From Candidatus Anammoxibacter sp. (GTDB lineage: Bacteria; Planctomycetota; Brocadiia; Brocadiales; Anammoxibacteraceae), in contig JAIQZO010000101.1 in the NCBI GenBank assembly GCA_021777055.1, positions 84,145 through 148,144 on the forward strand: a stretch of DNA of 64,000 nt, read 5' to 3'. Below are positions 53,223 through 62,196 of this stretch, in pieces. The translations under genes and the position numbers were made by a program. Each line of letters begins with the position of its first letter. Within the stretch, counting starts at the first letter, position 1. The notes beneath the pieces were generated by a model. It saw only the letters and a list, made by a program, of their open reading frames with translations, ran no database searches and was not told the DNA's origin.

Positions 53223-53664
53223 AAATATAGATGTTCTTCATAATAGCTCAACGTGTACACGTTACGTTGAGCTATTATAATTACAGTAAACATTTACGCT
53301 TTTCCTCCATATTGTTGGTAAATATCCGGGTTATTGATTAATTTTGTTTATAACTCCTGATGCTACCTTCTCTTAATTACCCGCAATAAAGTTTTATCTA
53401 CGAATAGTAAGTTTTCTTATCTTCTAAATATTGTGTTACTTTGTAAAAAAGTTTTTTTTAAGATTTTGTGGTCTTTATGGAGTAGAGAATTCAGGAGACC
53501 GCGGTTATATTAACAGAACGTTAGTGTTGAAAAGTGCATACAGTTTTATCACTAACGTTATTGTAAAACAACTACAAATTTACACTATATTCTGTATTCC
53601 TAATTCCTAATTTGGTTGCAGCTTTGCAGCATTATCTGTAACCTTGAAATGTAAACATTTAGAC
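53223..53664. other. Intergenic gap with terminator-like hairpin
   Basis: This 440-base gap follows the repeat protein. The hairpin at 53241-53277 likely ends the cluster. The rest is AT-rich. Around 53445-53510 lies a stretch similar to 50300-50360. No gene is seen. Confidence 0.5.
53241..53277 (+). terminator. Hairpin after the 13-residue-repeat gene
   Basis: TAATAGCTCAACG (53241-53253) pairs with CGTTGAGCTATTA (53265-53277) around an 11-base loop. There is no long T run, so factor-independent termination may be weak. Confidence 0.6.
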
Positions 53665-54579
53665 ATGCCACTTAACGAGTTAAGCAACTCTTTTGCTACC
53701 TGCCTTAAAGAATCAATTGTTCGGTTTAATGAAAGAATGAGTTTGTATACATCATTTAAAATAGGTGGCAATGCAGATATTTTTGTTGTACCTTCATCCC
53801 TTGATGAACTGGTAAAGATTGTAAACCTTGCCCATAATGAACAGGTTGCAATAAATATTATAGGAAACGGAAGTAACTTGTTGGTTTCGGACAATGGGGT
53901 TAGAAGCGTAGTTGTAAGTTGCAAAACCGCGATGAACAAGATCAGCTTTAGCGGTAATAATGTTTCGGTAGGAGCAGGGTGTTCATTAGAAACTTTGTCA
54001 GAAGAGGCGGCAAAAATGGGTCTAAGTGGGCTGGAGATGGCGGTTGGTATTCCAGGCACAGTTGGAGGGGCTCTTATAATGAATGCGGGAGCTCATGATT
54101 ATAATATTGGTAATATTGTGAAAAATGTAACTATCCTTGATTTGGAAGGTAATAAGCGTGTTTTAGATAAGAAAGAGCTTTCTTTTAATTATAGATATAG
54201 CAACCTTAGGGAACTAAACTGTATTATCTTAAATACAGAGCTTGTATTGGCCAAGGGAAAGAAAGATAGGTTGTTTAAAATAATGAATAATGAACTTCAA
54301 GATAGGATGAGAAAATTTCCACTTGATTATCCAAATGCCGGAAGCATTTTTAAAAGGCCGGTTGAGGGGTTTCCAGGGAAATGGATAGAGATGGCAGGCT
54401 GCAAAGGGATGCGCGTTGGCGACGCAGAAGTTTCCACCAAACATGCTAATTTTATAATAAATAATGGTAATGCAAGCGCAAATGATGTAATGCAGTTAAT
54501 AAGAGACATAAAGAAAGTTGTCTTTGATAAATTTGCGGTATCCTTGAAAGAGGAGATCCTTTATTGGGGTGATATGTAA
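53665..54579 (+). CDS. murB: UDP-N-acetylenolpyruvoylglucosamine reductase
   Basis: FAD enzyme that reduces UDP-GlcNAc-enolpyruvate to UDP-MurNAc in peptidoglycan precursor synthesis. The 304-residue product has the FAD-binding segments YTSFKIGGNADIFV, IGNGSNLLVSD, GIPGTVGGALIMNAGAH and YRYS, the catalytic Ser in PNAGSIFKRP and the terminal KEEILYWG with the proton-donor Glu. The start is taken as ATG 53665; a TTG at 53644 in frame gives seven extra residues. Neither has a clear ribosome-binding site. It is alone here, away from a mur/fts cluster. Its presence shows that the organism makes peptidoglycan precursors. Confidence 0.93.
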   Translation: MPLNELSNSFATCLKESIVRFNERMSLYTSFKIGGNADIFVVPSSLDELVKIVNLAHNEQVAINIIGNGSNLLVSDNGVRSVVVSCKTAMNKISFSGNNVSVGAGCSLETLSEEAAKMGLSGLEMAVGIPGTVGGALIMNAGAHDYNIGNIVKNVTILDLEGNKRVLDKKELSFNYRYSNLRELNCIILNTELVLAKGKKDRLFKIMNNELQDRMRKFPLDYPNAGSIFKRPVEGFPGKWIEMAGCKGMRVGDAEVSTKHANFIINNGNASANDVMQLIRDIKKVVFDKFAVSLKEEILYWGDM

Positions 54580-54621
54580 GTACCTTTTCTTGGTATTCCG
54601 TACTTGATTTACCAAGCTCTG

Positions 54622-55707
54622 CTAGCTCTCTAACGGTAAAATTAGTACCTGGCCGACGGGTACATCTGTAATAGATGTAATAGTTGTCTTGTTACTATCA
54701 TATATAATGTTCCATTTTAATCCCTCGCTGTAAATAGCATCTGCAATCTTGTATAAGCTGTCTCCCCATTTTACTTTGTATACCGCTTTTTTGATTCCCA
54801 GTTTTCTTAAATTTTTTACATTATCTAAACTGTTTAGGATTGGCATATCCGGGATGACTAACTCTTGTCCTGCATGTAGATTTTTCTCTATCAAATTCTC
54901 GTTTGCTTCTTTTATGTATTTCCATTTAGACCCGTTTCCGTAAAATCCAATTGCTATCTTGTAAAGGGTGTCATTGGGATGTACTATGTAATTAACAACA
55001 TCCTTCCCTTCAACATTTTTTATAGAAATTGTAGTGGATTCAAATACATCCCTATGTTGGTTGCTAGGGATTCCTTCCATGAATTTTTTTACAAGCCTTT
55101 GTGCTGTCTCACCAATTACTTTTTTACGTACATTTATAACGCTATCAAATACTTCATTAGGGATGCTGAAAGGAGAAACAGCGAAAGGCCCGCCCCCATG
55201 TGTCTTTTCTATATGTTCTGCTGCCCATATGGTATTACCATTAGCGGTATCAATCATTTTAACGCTGGCTCCAACTGCAACAACTGAGTAAATACCTGCA
55301 AAAAATTTCGATGCATGGGTAATTGTTCCAGAAAAAATGGCATCTGCTTTTACGATTTTTCCCAGCTGAGGACTACTTATTGTGTCAATATTCTCCCCAT
55401 TGATTTCCGCCATTTCCAGGAAATGGTCAACTTCGTCTGCTCTAATAACAGAGTATCCCTTTGTACTTAAATTAGCTGCAAGTTCTGTGCGTACTACGTG
55501 CCCTAAGTCTGTGATCTCTGTTTGATTGTTAAATGGTAATACTGCAACTTTTTCAATCTTTGCAGATTTTGGTGGGCTTAGTGCTGTTATTTTTGCTGTC
55601 TTTCTTTCTTGATAGTAGTTGCATGATGTTATTTTAAGAATTAATATGATAAAAAGAACTATACGTGCTGTGGTTTTACATGCATTTTTTTTATAGAATT
55701 GTTCCAT
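54622..55707 (-). CDS. GNA1162/DUF799-like lipoprotein with two LysM domains
   Basis: Envelope lipoprotein of about 361 residues. The N-terminal signal peptide ends with ILKITSC (lipobox, Cys29). The first half (about 45-240) contains VEKVAVLPFNNQT-type, TELAANLSTKGYSVI, GADAIFSGTI-like and VKMIDTANGNTIWAAEH segments, the pattern of GNA1162/CsgG-like outer-membrane lipoproteins. The second half has two LysM domains (about 258-308, VNYIVHPNDTLYKIA; and 318-361, AVYKVKWGDSLYKIADAIY), which bind peptidoglycan. The combination suggests a peptidoglycan-anchored assembly or transport factor. The start is chosen at ATG 55707, as the longer frame lacks a proper signal sequence. The ribosome-binding site is weak. 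No partner genes are adjacent. Confidence 0.85.
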   Translation of the reverse strand: MEQFYKKNACKTTARIVLFIILILKITSCNYYQERKTAKITALSPPKSAKIEKVAVLPFNNQTEITDLGHVVRTELAANLSTKGYSVIRADEVDHFLEMAEINGENIDTISSPQLGKIVKADAIFSGTITHASKFFAGIYSVVAVGASVKMIDTANGNTIWAAEHIEKTHGGGPFAVSPFSIPNEVFDSVINVRKKVIGETAQRLVKKFMEGIPSNQHRDVFESTTISIKNVEGKDVVNYIVHPNDTLYKIAIGFYGNGSKWKYIKEANENLIEKNLHAGQELVIPDMPILNSLDNVKNLRKLGIKKAVYKVKWGDSLYKIADAIYSEGLKWNIIYDSNKTTITSITDVPVGQVLILPLES

Positions 55708-55807
55708 GGTTTTGTGATAGTAAATTATCATAAAATTAGAGTCAAGTGAAATCCGATTATTATGAGATAAAATCAAAATATATGAAAATTAACATATGAT
55801 TTTTTGT

Positions 55808-55837
55808 TTGACATGCTAAAATAGGGTTTGCTAAAAT
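55808..55837 (+). promoter_or_regulatory. Promoter of the ferredoxin gene
   Basis: TTGACA (55808-55813) and TAAAAT (55832-55837) are 18 bases apart. The leader to the ATG at 56028 is about 185 bases. The rest of the 320-base gap between the divergent lipoprotein and ferredoxin genes shows no gene. Confidence 0.55.
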
Positions 55838-56027
55838 ATTTTTTTGTTGGCTGTTAAATTCTTTAGCCTTCATTTTCACGATAATAGGTTACATCGTATA
55901 GCGAAGCAAATGTCTTGTTTATTTATACGTTAATTGAAAGGAGGGCGAGGATAGACATTTAAAACAAACGTTAAGTATTTATAATATAATTAATAATATA
56001 TAATAAAAATATTAAGGGAGGATTTAG

Positions 56028-56213
56028 ATGGTAGCTAAAGTTGATGCAGATGCTTGTACTGGATGTGAAATGTGTACTCAAACTTGTCCAGATGTATTTG
56101 AAATGGACGGAGACAAATCTACTGTAATAGGAAGCTCTGTTCCTGAAGATGCAGAAGATTCCTGTAGGCAGGCGGCAGAGGAATGCCCAGTTGAGGCAAT
56201 TTCTGTTTCCTAA
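56028..56213 (+). CDS. Small [4Fe-4S] ferredoxin
   Basis: Ferredoxin of 61 residues for low-potential electron transfer. Cys10, Cys13 and Cys16 (ACTGCEMCTQ) with Cys53 (EECPVEAI) would bind one [4Fe-4S] cluster. Cys20 and Cys46 are at the positions that form a disulfide in Desulfovibrio gigas ferredoxin II; if oxidised they would tune the cluster. The second half lacks a full CxxCxxC motif, so only one cluster is expected. The sequence is strongly acidic. The ribosome-binding site GGGAGG precedes ATG 56028, and a strong terminator follows. It is a candidate partner for the molybdoenzyme or hydrogenase, but no redox gene is beside it. Confidence 0.92.
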   Translation: MVAKVDADACTGCEMCTQTCPDVFEMDGDKSTVIGSSVPEDAEDSCRQAAEECPVEAISVS

Positions 56214-56238
56214 GTAAAAAAAAGTAAATAGTTGTTCT

Positions 56239-56274
56239 AGAAGGCCTTTCATTTATGAAAGGCCTTCTTTTTTT
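56239..56274 (+). terminator. Strong intrinsic terminator after the ferredoxin gene
   Basis: AGAAGGCCTTTCAT (56239-56252) pairs exactly with 56255-56268 around a two-base loop and is followed by a run of T. Confidence 0.92.
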
Positions 56275-56318
56275 GTACGTTTGTCTATTAATGAATCATT
56301 GTAATATAGTGATGGTTG

Positions 56319-56813
56319 TTAGTTCTTCGGCAATAGGAATATCCATGTATTCTTGGTGCGGTGAACTATTTTTTGTCTTTTTTCACTGAGTTCTTTCTCT
56401 ACTTCTTCACGTTTATCTCTTATTTCTAAGAAATCGTTTAAGGCGTTATTTACTTCTTCTGATATTAATTCAGGGTAATTCTTGAAAAACTTATCTGCTG
56501 TGTGGATTTCTTCTATATCCACCGTGTTTTTATCGGATCTTTTTGAAATTACAAAAGATAATACAGTCCTAGCCAAATGCTCTTTTTCTGTTAATTCATT
56601 GCGTACTTTCTCAAAATTATTAAGGGCATCATAGTCGTGGCTTTGTACCGTATACATAGCGCTTTCAAAAAGGATAAACACAAATAACAGCCAGGCGGTA
56701 ACTGATAATCCTACTTTGTACCAGGCCGTATTCTTACTAAATTTTAATTTTATTACAATAATACAGTATATAATTATTGCAATAAATGATGAAAATAGAA
56801 TAACGGAAATCAT
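56319..56813 (-). CDS. Hypothetical two-transmembrane protein
   Basis: I do not recognise this protein of 164 residues. Two transmembrane helices are evident at about 3-22 and 33-55 (SVTAWLLFVFILFESAMY). A charged coiled-coil-like part follows from about 60 to 160, with heptad patterns near 135-150 (RDKREEVEKELSEKR). The topology would put the helical domain on one side of the membrane as a stalk or sensor. A good AGGAGC ribosome-binding site precedes ATG 56813. It starts 23 bases after the stop of the beta-propeller gene on the same strand, so the two are probably co-transcribed and may act together. Confidence 0.7.
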   Translation of the reverse strand: MISVILFSSFIAIIIYCIIVIKLKFSKNTAWYKVGLSVTAWLLFVFILFESAMYTVQSHDYDALNNFEKVRNELTEKEHLARTVLSFVISKRSDKNTVDIEEIHTADKFFKNYPELISEEVNNALNDFLEIRDKREEVEKELSEKRQKIVHRTKNTWIFLLPKN

Positions 56814-56836
56814 TTCGAGCTCCTATATTGTTTTAT

Positions 56837-57961
56837 TTATTCTCCTATTGCGTGTAAATTCCTATCATTTGATCCAACATAGACAGTTCCGTCCCACCCT
56901 ATTGTTGGAGATGACTCTATCCATGCCTTTGTTTGATATGTCCACTGCAATGTCCCGTCAGATCTTATTGCGTAAAGTTTGCCGTCACTTGACCCAAAGT
57001 ATATTGTCCCTCCGGCATCAATAACTGGGGAGGATTCTATAAAGCCTCCGGTTTTGTATCGCCATTTCAACTTGCACTCTTTTGTTACAGCGTAAATATA
57101 TTTGTCGTAAGAACAAAAGTAGACGGTACCGTCTCTTGCAATAGCGGGAGAGCTGTGAATTGCTTTTCCTGTAATTGCATACCATTTGGTTGTTCCGTCG
57201 GGATTAATAGCATAAAACCGTCCGTTTTCAGATCCGACATATATTGTACCGTTTTTATCTATTGCAGGTGAGCTAAAGGACGAATACTGGCTGCGCCCAA
57301 TTCTTTTCTTCCAAAGTTCATTTGCATCTTTACTTAAAGCGTACAGTAGCCCTTTGTTTGCTGTAAAGTATATGTTTCCGTTGGGGCCTATAGCCGGCGT
57401 GGTGCTAATATTGCCGTAAATGTTGAATTTCCATTTGAGATTGCCACGCTTGTCCAATGAATATAAGTTCTGGTCGTCAGAACCAAAATATATTGATCCA
57501 TCAGTGTCGATTGTGGGGGACGACAATATACTTCCCCCCGCTTGAAAAAACCATTGCAGGTCGCCATCAGGAGATAGAGCGTAAAATTTTTTGTCCCTTG
57601 AACCAAAATATATCGTACCGTTAAATGATATGGCAGGTGAGGAGGTTACCCATCCGCCGGTTGTAAATGACCATTTCTTTGTGCCGTCAGGATTGACGGC
57701 ATAAAATGTTCCGTCTTCAGATCCAACATAAATTGTACCATCTGCCGCTACAGCAGGGGAGGAGGTGATCTTGCTTCCCGCTTTAAATTTCCATTTAGTT
57801 TTGCTTCCTTTTGTGCCTTTGTATATACTCCTGCCGTCATGATGGACATTCTTCCTAAACATCCCCCATGGATCTACTAATAAATCTGCCGAAATGTATT
57901 TTAGTAACAGAAAATTAGTTAGTAAGACTATAGTTAATGAAAATAAAAACTGTTTTTTCAC
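56837..57961 (-). CDS. Exported eight-repeat PQQ-type beta-propeller protein
   Basis: Exported protein of 374 residues. An N-terminal signal sequence (about 1-25) is followed by eight repeats of about 40 residues with the pattern SSPAI-x-DGTIYVGS-x-DG-x-FYA-x-DG-x-W, giving a complete eight-bladed propeller of the PQQ/quinoprotein-like or BamB-like class. No PQQ-binding residues can be confirmed, so it is more likely a protein- or polysaccharide-binding scaffold than an enzyme. The start is GTG 57961 behind GGAGGA. The gene for a two-transmembrane protein follows closely. The repetition of the coding sequence creates an internal pattern of TCTTC/GATCC words but no exact DNA repeats. Confidence 0.88.
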   Translation of the reverse strand: MKKQFLFSLTIVLLTNFLLLKYISADLLVDPWGMFRKNVHHDGRSIYKGTKGSKTKWKFKAGSKITSSPAVAADGTIYVGSEDGTFYAVNPDGTKKWSFTTGGWVTSSPAISFNGTIYFGSRDKKFYALSPDGDLQWFFQAGGSILSSPTIDTDGSIYFGSDDQNLYSLDKRGNLKWKFNIYGNISTTPAIGPNGNIYFTANKGLLYALSKDANELWKKRIGRSQYSSFSSPAIDKNGTIYVGSENGRFYAINPDGTTKWYAITGKAIHSSPAIARDGTVYFCSYDKYIYAVTKECKLKWRYKTGGFIESSPVIDAGGTIYFGSSDGKLYAIRSDGTLQWTYQTKAWIESSPTIGWDGTVYVGSNDRNLHAIGE

Positions 57962-58141
57962 TTGTCTCCTCCGTGTTTACTCTATCTTTAATTTTGATTG
58001 TGGTCTTACCACAATACAGTATACTCTGTAAAACTTGCTTTTTAGAAAGAAATTTCTAGTTTGTGATTTATTCGGAATTCTGTCTCCAGTATTATGTTTT
58101 TTTTTGTCTTTTAGTTGAGGCTTTGATGCATCATTGTGGCC

Positions 58142-59944
58142 CTAATGTAATAGCCAGAAATGGGGGATCATAAATATAGAGACTATCGCTAGCAGAATGT
58201 TTAGTGGAATACCTACAAGTAAAAAATCCCTAAATCTATATCCTCCAGGTTCGTAAATAAAAATATTTGTTTGGTATCCGATTGGTGTTGCAAACGCAGC
58301 GGATGATGCGAATAGCACGGTCATAATTATTGCTTTAGGGTCAATACCCATTCGTGTAGAAATTCCGTACGCAAGAGGGATCATTATCGCTGCTGCTGCA
58401 TTGTTTGTTACCAGACTGGAAATGAAAACTGTAAAGATGTAAATACCTGCAACTGCTCCCGTTGTTCCAAAAGGTTCTAAAATCCCCATGGCATTGTAGG
58501 CTAAAAAGTTTGCCGCGCCTGTTTTTTCCAATGCGCTTCCTAAGCTAATCGCACTTCCTAGGAAAAGGATTATCTTCCAGTTGATAGACTGATACGCTTG
58601 TTCCATGGAGAGGCATCCCAATCCGACCATAATGCCGGCACTGAGTAAAGAAAGTGAGGTTATGGGCATGTTCGTAAGGCTGGAAGCAAGAATAAAGGCG
58701 GCTAATATCGCCAATGCGATCCATGCCTTTTTCGGGCGAACTTGATGCTCTTCCAATTTGTTTGAAATTAGAGTGATATCTTTAGATTCATCTAAGCGCT
58801 CAATTGCTTGCGCGGACCCTGAAATCATTAATATGTCACCGGATTCAAGACGGATTGAAGAAAACCCCTGATCTAATACCTTTGCGCGTCTTTGAATAGC
58901 AAGTACAACAACATGGTATGTACTCCTGAATTTGCGGTGTGCTAGCGTCTTTCCTATTAATGTTGCACCTGGTGATATCACTGCTTCCGCAAGGTGAATT
59001 GGTTCTGCTCCTTTATCTCTTGGGCGAAGATGATGATCTGCCTTTAAAGATAGTCCGTGTTTTTGTTGCATAAGGTCTATATGGTCGGTAGGGACTTCTA
59101 ACAGGATGAGATCTTTTGGCTTAAATGCGATCTCGTCAAATGGAGGACTATATACCTCGTCCCCTCTTACAATATTAAAAATTTTATATGTATCCTGCTT
59201 TTTGTTAAAAGGCGTCTCTTTTATCTTTTTGCCAAGAATAGACGATTCATCGGTTATTTGTAACTCTGTAATATACCTTTTTTGTTCAGTATTTGCACTT
59301 TTACCTGCTGCCGGATGGCGGTCGGGAATAAAATATATTGATATGATAAACATATAGATCAATCCGGCAAATGCATATATAATTCCCATGCCTGACATTT
59401 CAAACATTCCTATGGGCGCGAAATTCAGGACATCTGCAAATGATGCGATCACAACATTGGTTGAACTTCCTATTAAAGTACATGTTCCGCCAAGGATTGC
59501 ACAAAAAGAGAGTGGCATCAATAACCTTGATGGCGCAATGTTCAACTGGCGTGCCCACAAGATGGTAAGAGGCATAAAGACTGCAACAACGGTTGTGTTA
59601 TTGATAAAAGCACTAATCACCATTACAATGATCATTAATATCAATAAAAACCTTTTTGAACTGTAACCTGACCATTTAAAGATAACAGCACCTAGTGAGT
59701 GTACTATTCCTGTGTGTAAAAATCCTGCACCAACAACAAACAGTGATGCCACCAGCCACGGAGCTGGGCTGCTTAACCCCATTAGAAAACTGTTTCCTGG
59801 CATTATGCCGCTAATACCCAGTGTAGCAAAAGTCAAGACACTTACACCTTCAAGGGAGAGCCATTCCCCTATAAAAAGTATAAGAACTGTTACTGTGAGT
59901 GCCATGGCTGTAATTGCTTGCCAAGTCAAAGCAGGGTCATCCAA
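58142..59944 (-). CDS. SLC13/DASS-family transporter with two RCK-C domains
   Basis: Membrane transporter of about 600 residues, of the divalent anion:Na+ symporter family in the prokaryotic form with TrkA-C (RCK-C) domains in the middle. Two blocks of helices (about 10-215 and 400-600) flank two RCK-C domains (about 225-390: EPTD.. and ALIGKTLAHRKFRS regions). The paired signature loops are present: NNTTVVAVFMPL and IGSSTNVV in the first half, and TNNAAAAIMIPLA and PIGYQTN in the second. Substrates in the family include sulfate and dicarboxylates; the specificity cannot be read here. The start is TTG 59944, with AAGGAGG eight bases upstream; a GTG at 59953 lies inside that site. It is transcribed alone. 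Confidence 0.9.
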   Translation of the reverse strand: MDDPALTWQAITAMALTVTVLILFIGEWLSLEGVSVLTFATLGISGIMPGNSFLMGLSSPAPWLVASLFVVGAGFLHTGIVHSLGAVIFKWSGYSSKRFLLILMIIVMVISAFINNTTVVAVFMPLTILWARQLNIAPSRLLMPLSFCAILGGTCTLIGSSTNVVIASFADVLNFAPIGMFEMSGMGIIYAFAGLIYMFIISIYFIPDRHPAAGKSANTEQKRYITELQITDESSILGKKIKETPFNKKQDTYKIFNIVRGDEVYSPPFDEIAFKPKDLILLEVPTDHIDLMQQKHGLSLKADHHLRPRDKGAEPIHLAEAVISPGATLIGKTLAHRKFRSTYHVVVLAIQRRAKVLDQGFSSIRLESGDILMISGSAQAIERLDESKDITLISNKLEEHQVRPKKAWIALAILAAFILASSLTNMPITSLSLLSAGIMVGLGCLSMEQAYQSINWKIILFLGSAISLGSALEKTGAANFLAYNAMGILEPFGTTGAVAGIYIFTVFISSLVTNNAAAAIMIPLAYGISTRMGIDPKAIIMTVLFASSAAFATPIGYQTNIFIYEPGGYRFRDFLLVGIPLNILLAIVSIFMIPHFWLLH

Positions 59945-60065
59945 GATTGACACCTCCTTGTCGTCATACGGGTATTTAAGTAATTAAACGACTCTTTGTT
60001 CCGCCTTTTAATCTTTATCAAATTATGAAAATGCCAGGTTATTTGTCCTTGTACGAAGTATAAAA

Positions 60066-61277
60066 CTATTTGTTGTCTTCTTCCACGACATCTTCCAGTT
60101 TCTCTAAAATACCTGGAATAGCAGAAATTACCCGGTTCCAATTAGGGATAAGTGGAATTCCTAGTGGGTCTTCCATTATATTCTTTCCGGCAATTCTAAT
60201 CCCGTTTGTAAATGCTTCAACGGCAATAGCTTCTCCATGTCTGTCAAAGAACAGGCCGTTTATTGCGGCATCACCTTCAAATCGCATAATTGTGTCTTCC
60301 GCCTGTTTTACATATGTGGCTACTAATGTTCTGAAAAATGAATCTGAGAAAACGATTCCTTCCGAAGCCAGAGTTCTGAAAAGGGATTTGGCTATATCTA
60401 TACTCATTTTTGTTAGCCCTGTTTGAGGATTATTTTGAGTAGAGAGTACTTGATGTTTATGTTCATAATTGTCAGAAATATCCACCTGGCAAACCCAACG
60501 TGATGAGATATTCCTGTATACCTCTGCCAAGACACCAACTTCCAGTCCCCAATCCCAAGGGATTCTATTTACCCTGGCAAGGTCTGTTGTCATGCAAAAC
60601 TCTCCGGCTAGAGGGTAACGAAAACTGTCAAGGAAAAGAAGAAGGTGGTGGTATCCCACTAGTTTCATCAAGGCCCTTACCAGCGGAGTTATAAATAGCC
60701 GTGTTACCCGGCCGTATAATCGGTCGCTTACCCTTGCATAATAAGCCTTACAAAAAAAGTAGTGAAGTTTTGGGTTTGCAACGGGATAGCATAGCCTTGT
60801 AAGCATATTTTTTGAGTAGCTCAGAATGTCGCAGTCGTGTAAGGCAATTATTTCACTCTTTCCGGTGGCAAGGAGATATCCGTAAGCCATCCATGCAGAT
60901 CTCCCTTTACCATCCTTTCCTGCCCCTAGGCCCTCTTCTGCCAGTAACTTAAATATGTCCTGTATTCCTGGGCCGTTGATATTAATTACTTTGACATTTT
61001 GAAACAAGACAGACATAAACTCTTTGACCCATTTGAACTCCTCTTCAGTGGCAGAGCCAAGTGTCAGAACGATCTCTTTTAAATATTTAACATTCTTTAA
61101 CTCTTCCACTATGCCCTTCATGGCCACACTTTTAACGTCCGAGCATAGAGCTGGTAATACCAGCGCTATGGGCTGTTTTTTTGTATAGATTTCAAGTTCT
61201 GCTTCAATTTTTTCTGTATCAGGACTTCCAAGCTTATGAAGAGTCGTAACAATACCTGTTTGATAAAAATCTGCCAT
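60066..61277 (-). CDS. gpgS: Glucosyl-3-phosphoglycerate synthase
   Basis: GT-A fold glycosyltransferase of the GT81 type, 403 residues, which joins NDP-glucose to 3-phosphoglycerate, the first step to the compatible solute glucosylglycerate. Motifs are IALVLPALCSD, AGKDGKGRSAWM, ALHDCDI (the DxD-type metal site), LYGRVTRLFITPLV, PLAGEFCM and GLEVGVLAEV, which match the GpgS pattern (GRVTELxxRPLL, PLSGE, GYGVE) I know from mycobacterial and related enzymes. Its ATG shares one base with the stop of the preceding phosphatase gene (TAATG), with AGGAGG upstream, so the two genes form a tight operon. The mannosyl variant (GT55/78) is less likely. It implies adaptation to salt or nitrogen limitation. 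Confidence 0.85.
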   Translation of the reverse strand: MADFYQTGIVTTLHKLGSPDTEKIEAELEIYTKKQPIALVLPALCSDVKSVAMKGIVEELKNVKYLKEIVLTLGSATEEEFKWVKEFMSVLFQNVKVININGPGIQDIFKLLAEEGLGAGKDGKGRSAWMAYGYLLATGKSEIIALHDCDILSYSKNMLTRLCYPVANPKLHYFFCKAYYARVSDRLYGRVTRLFITPLVRALMKLVGYHHLLLFLDSFRYPLAGEFCMTTDLARVNRIPWDWGLEVGVLAEVYRNISSRWVCQVDISDNYEHKHQVLSTQNNPQTGLTKMSIDIAKSLFRTLASEGIVFSDSFFRTLVATYVKQAEDTIMRFEGDAAINGLFFDRHGEAIAVEAFTNGIRIAGKNIMEDPLGIPLIPNWNRVISAIPGILEKLEDVVEEDNK

Positions 61278-62095
61278 TATATTCCTCCTATATTCTCCAA
61301 AACTTTACGGACTGCCATGTCCCACCCTTTTGGCCCGGCAAACTCAGCTTTGATCAAATTGTCTAAGGAACTTGCCTCTATGTAATTACCACTTTCCTTA
61401 GGGATAAGAATTGGATAATCAACCTCTTCTAAGAGAGGCATGTCATTTAAACTATCACCTATGCCAATACTTAAAATATGCCCATTTTCTTTTTTGTAAA
61501 ACTCTTTAAGTATATTTGCAGCTTTTCCCTTATCATGGGCCCCTAAAATATGAAGAAATCTTCCTTCTGTCCAATTGTATCCTTTTTCTTTTATCACTTT
61601 TATAAAGACCTCTTTCTCTTCATTGTTCCCATCTAATAAGAATGGCTCATCAAATTCCCTTTTTTTTGAAAGAGATGCTTCTTCCTGTGTCATATTGGTG
61701 ATTTTTGCAATTTCGTTTACTGTAAGATCGCCAAAGCCGATGGCGTTTACTCCTAGTTCTGTATTTATCTGCTTAAAAACATTTCTGACGTCAACATATG
61801 GTGTGCCAATATTTATTACCGTGTAGTTCCCTATTTCCGTTCCTTCTATGTCGAATGGGAAGTAATTTTTAGGGATAAATATTCCTCCTCCGTTTTCAGA
61901 AACAAATGGATCTGTGTTGCCAAGTCGATTTTTGTAAAGTTCAATCTCTGCCCTTGTTTTACTTGAGCTTAATATTAATGGAATCTCAAGTTTCTTTATT
62001 AAATCCAATGCCTGCGCGGCTTCTTTAAACGAGTAAGTTACGGGATGAAGAAGCGATCCGTCAAGATCAGTGATAATTACTACTTTCCTTTTCAT
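61277..62095 (-). CDS. Glucosyl/mannosyl-3-phosphoglycerate phosphatase
   Basis: HAD-superfamily phosphatase, IIB subclass (MPGP family), 272 residues, which removes the phosphate from the product of the synthase to give glucosylglycerate. The HAD motifs are VIITDLDGSLL (nucleophile Asp), ILSSSKTRAE (motif II Ser), KGKAANIL (motif III Lys) and GIGDSLNDMPLL (motif IV). The IIB cap with NGGGIF and EEASLSKKREFDEP matches the mannosyl/glucosyl-3-phosphoglycerate phosphatase type. It is the first gene of the two-gene operon. A near-palindrome GAGTATTA...TAATACTC (62105-62132) upstream could be an operator. The exact sugar (glucose or mannose) follows from the synthase. Confidence 0.88.
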   Translation of the reverse strand: MKRKVVIITDLDGSLLHPVTYSFKEAAQALDLIKKLEIPLILSSSKTRAEIELYKNRLGNTDPFVSENGGGIFIPKNYFPFDIEGTEIGNYTVINIGTPYVDVRNVFKQINTELGVNAIGFGDLTVNEIAKITNMTQEEASLSKKREFDEPFLLDGNNEEKEVFIKVIKEKGYNWTEGRFLHILGAHDKGKAANILKEFYKKENGHILSIGIGDSLNDMPLLEEVDYPILIPKESGNYIEASSLDNLIKAEFAGPKGWDMAVRKVLENIGGI

Positions 62096-62196
62096 TTTGA
62101 TCCTGAGTATTATGTTTGGAGATGTAATACTCCTTAGTAGAATCAGTTAACAATCTGAAGTGGCTAACTGTGTAAAAAATATTGCCAATGGAAAAA

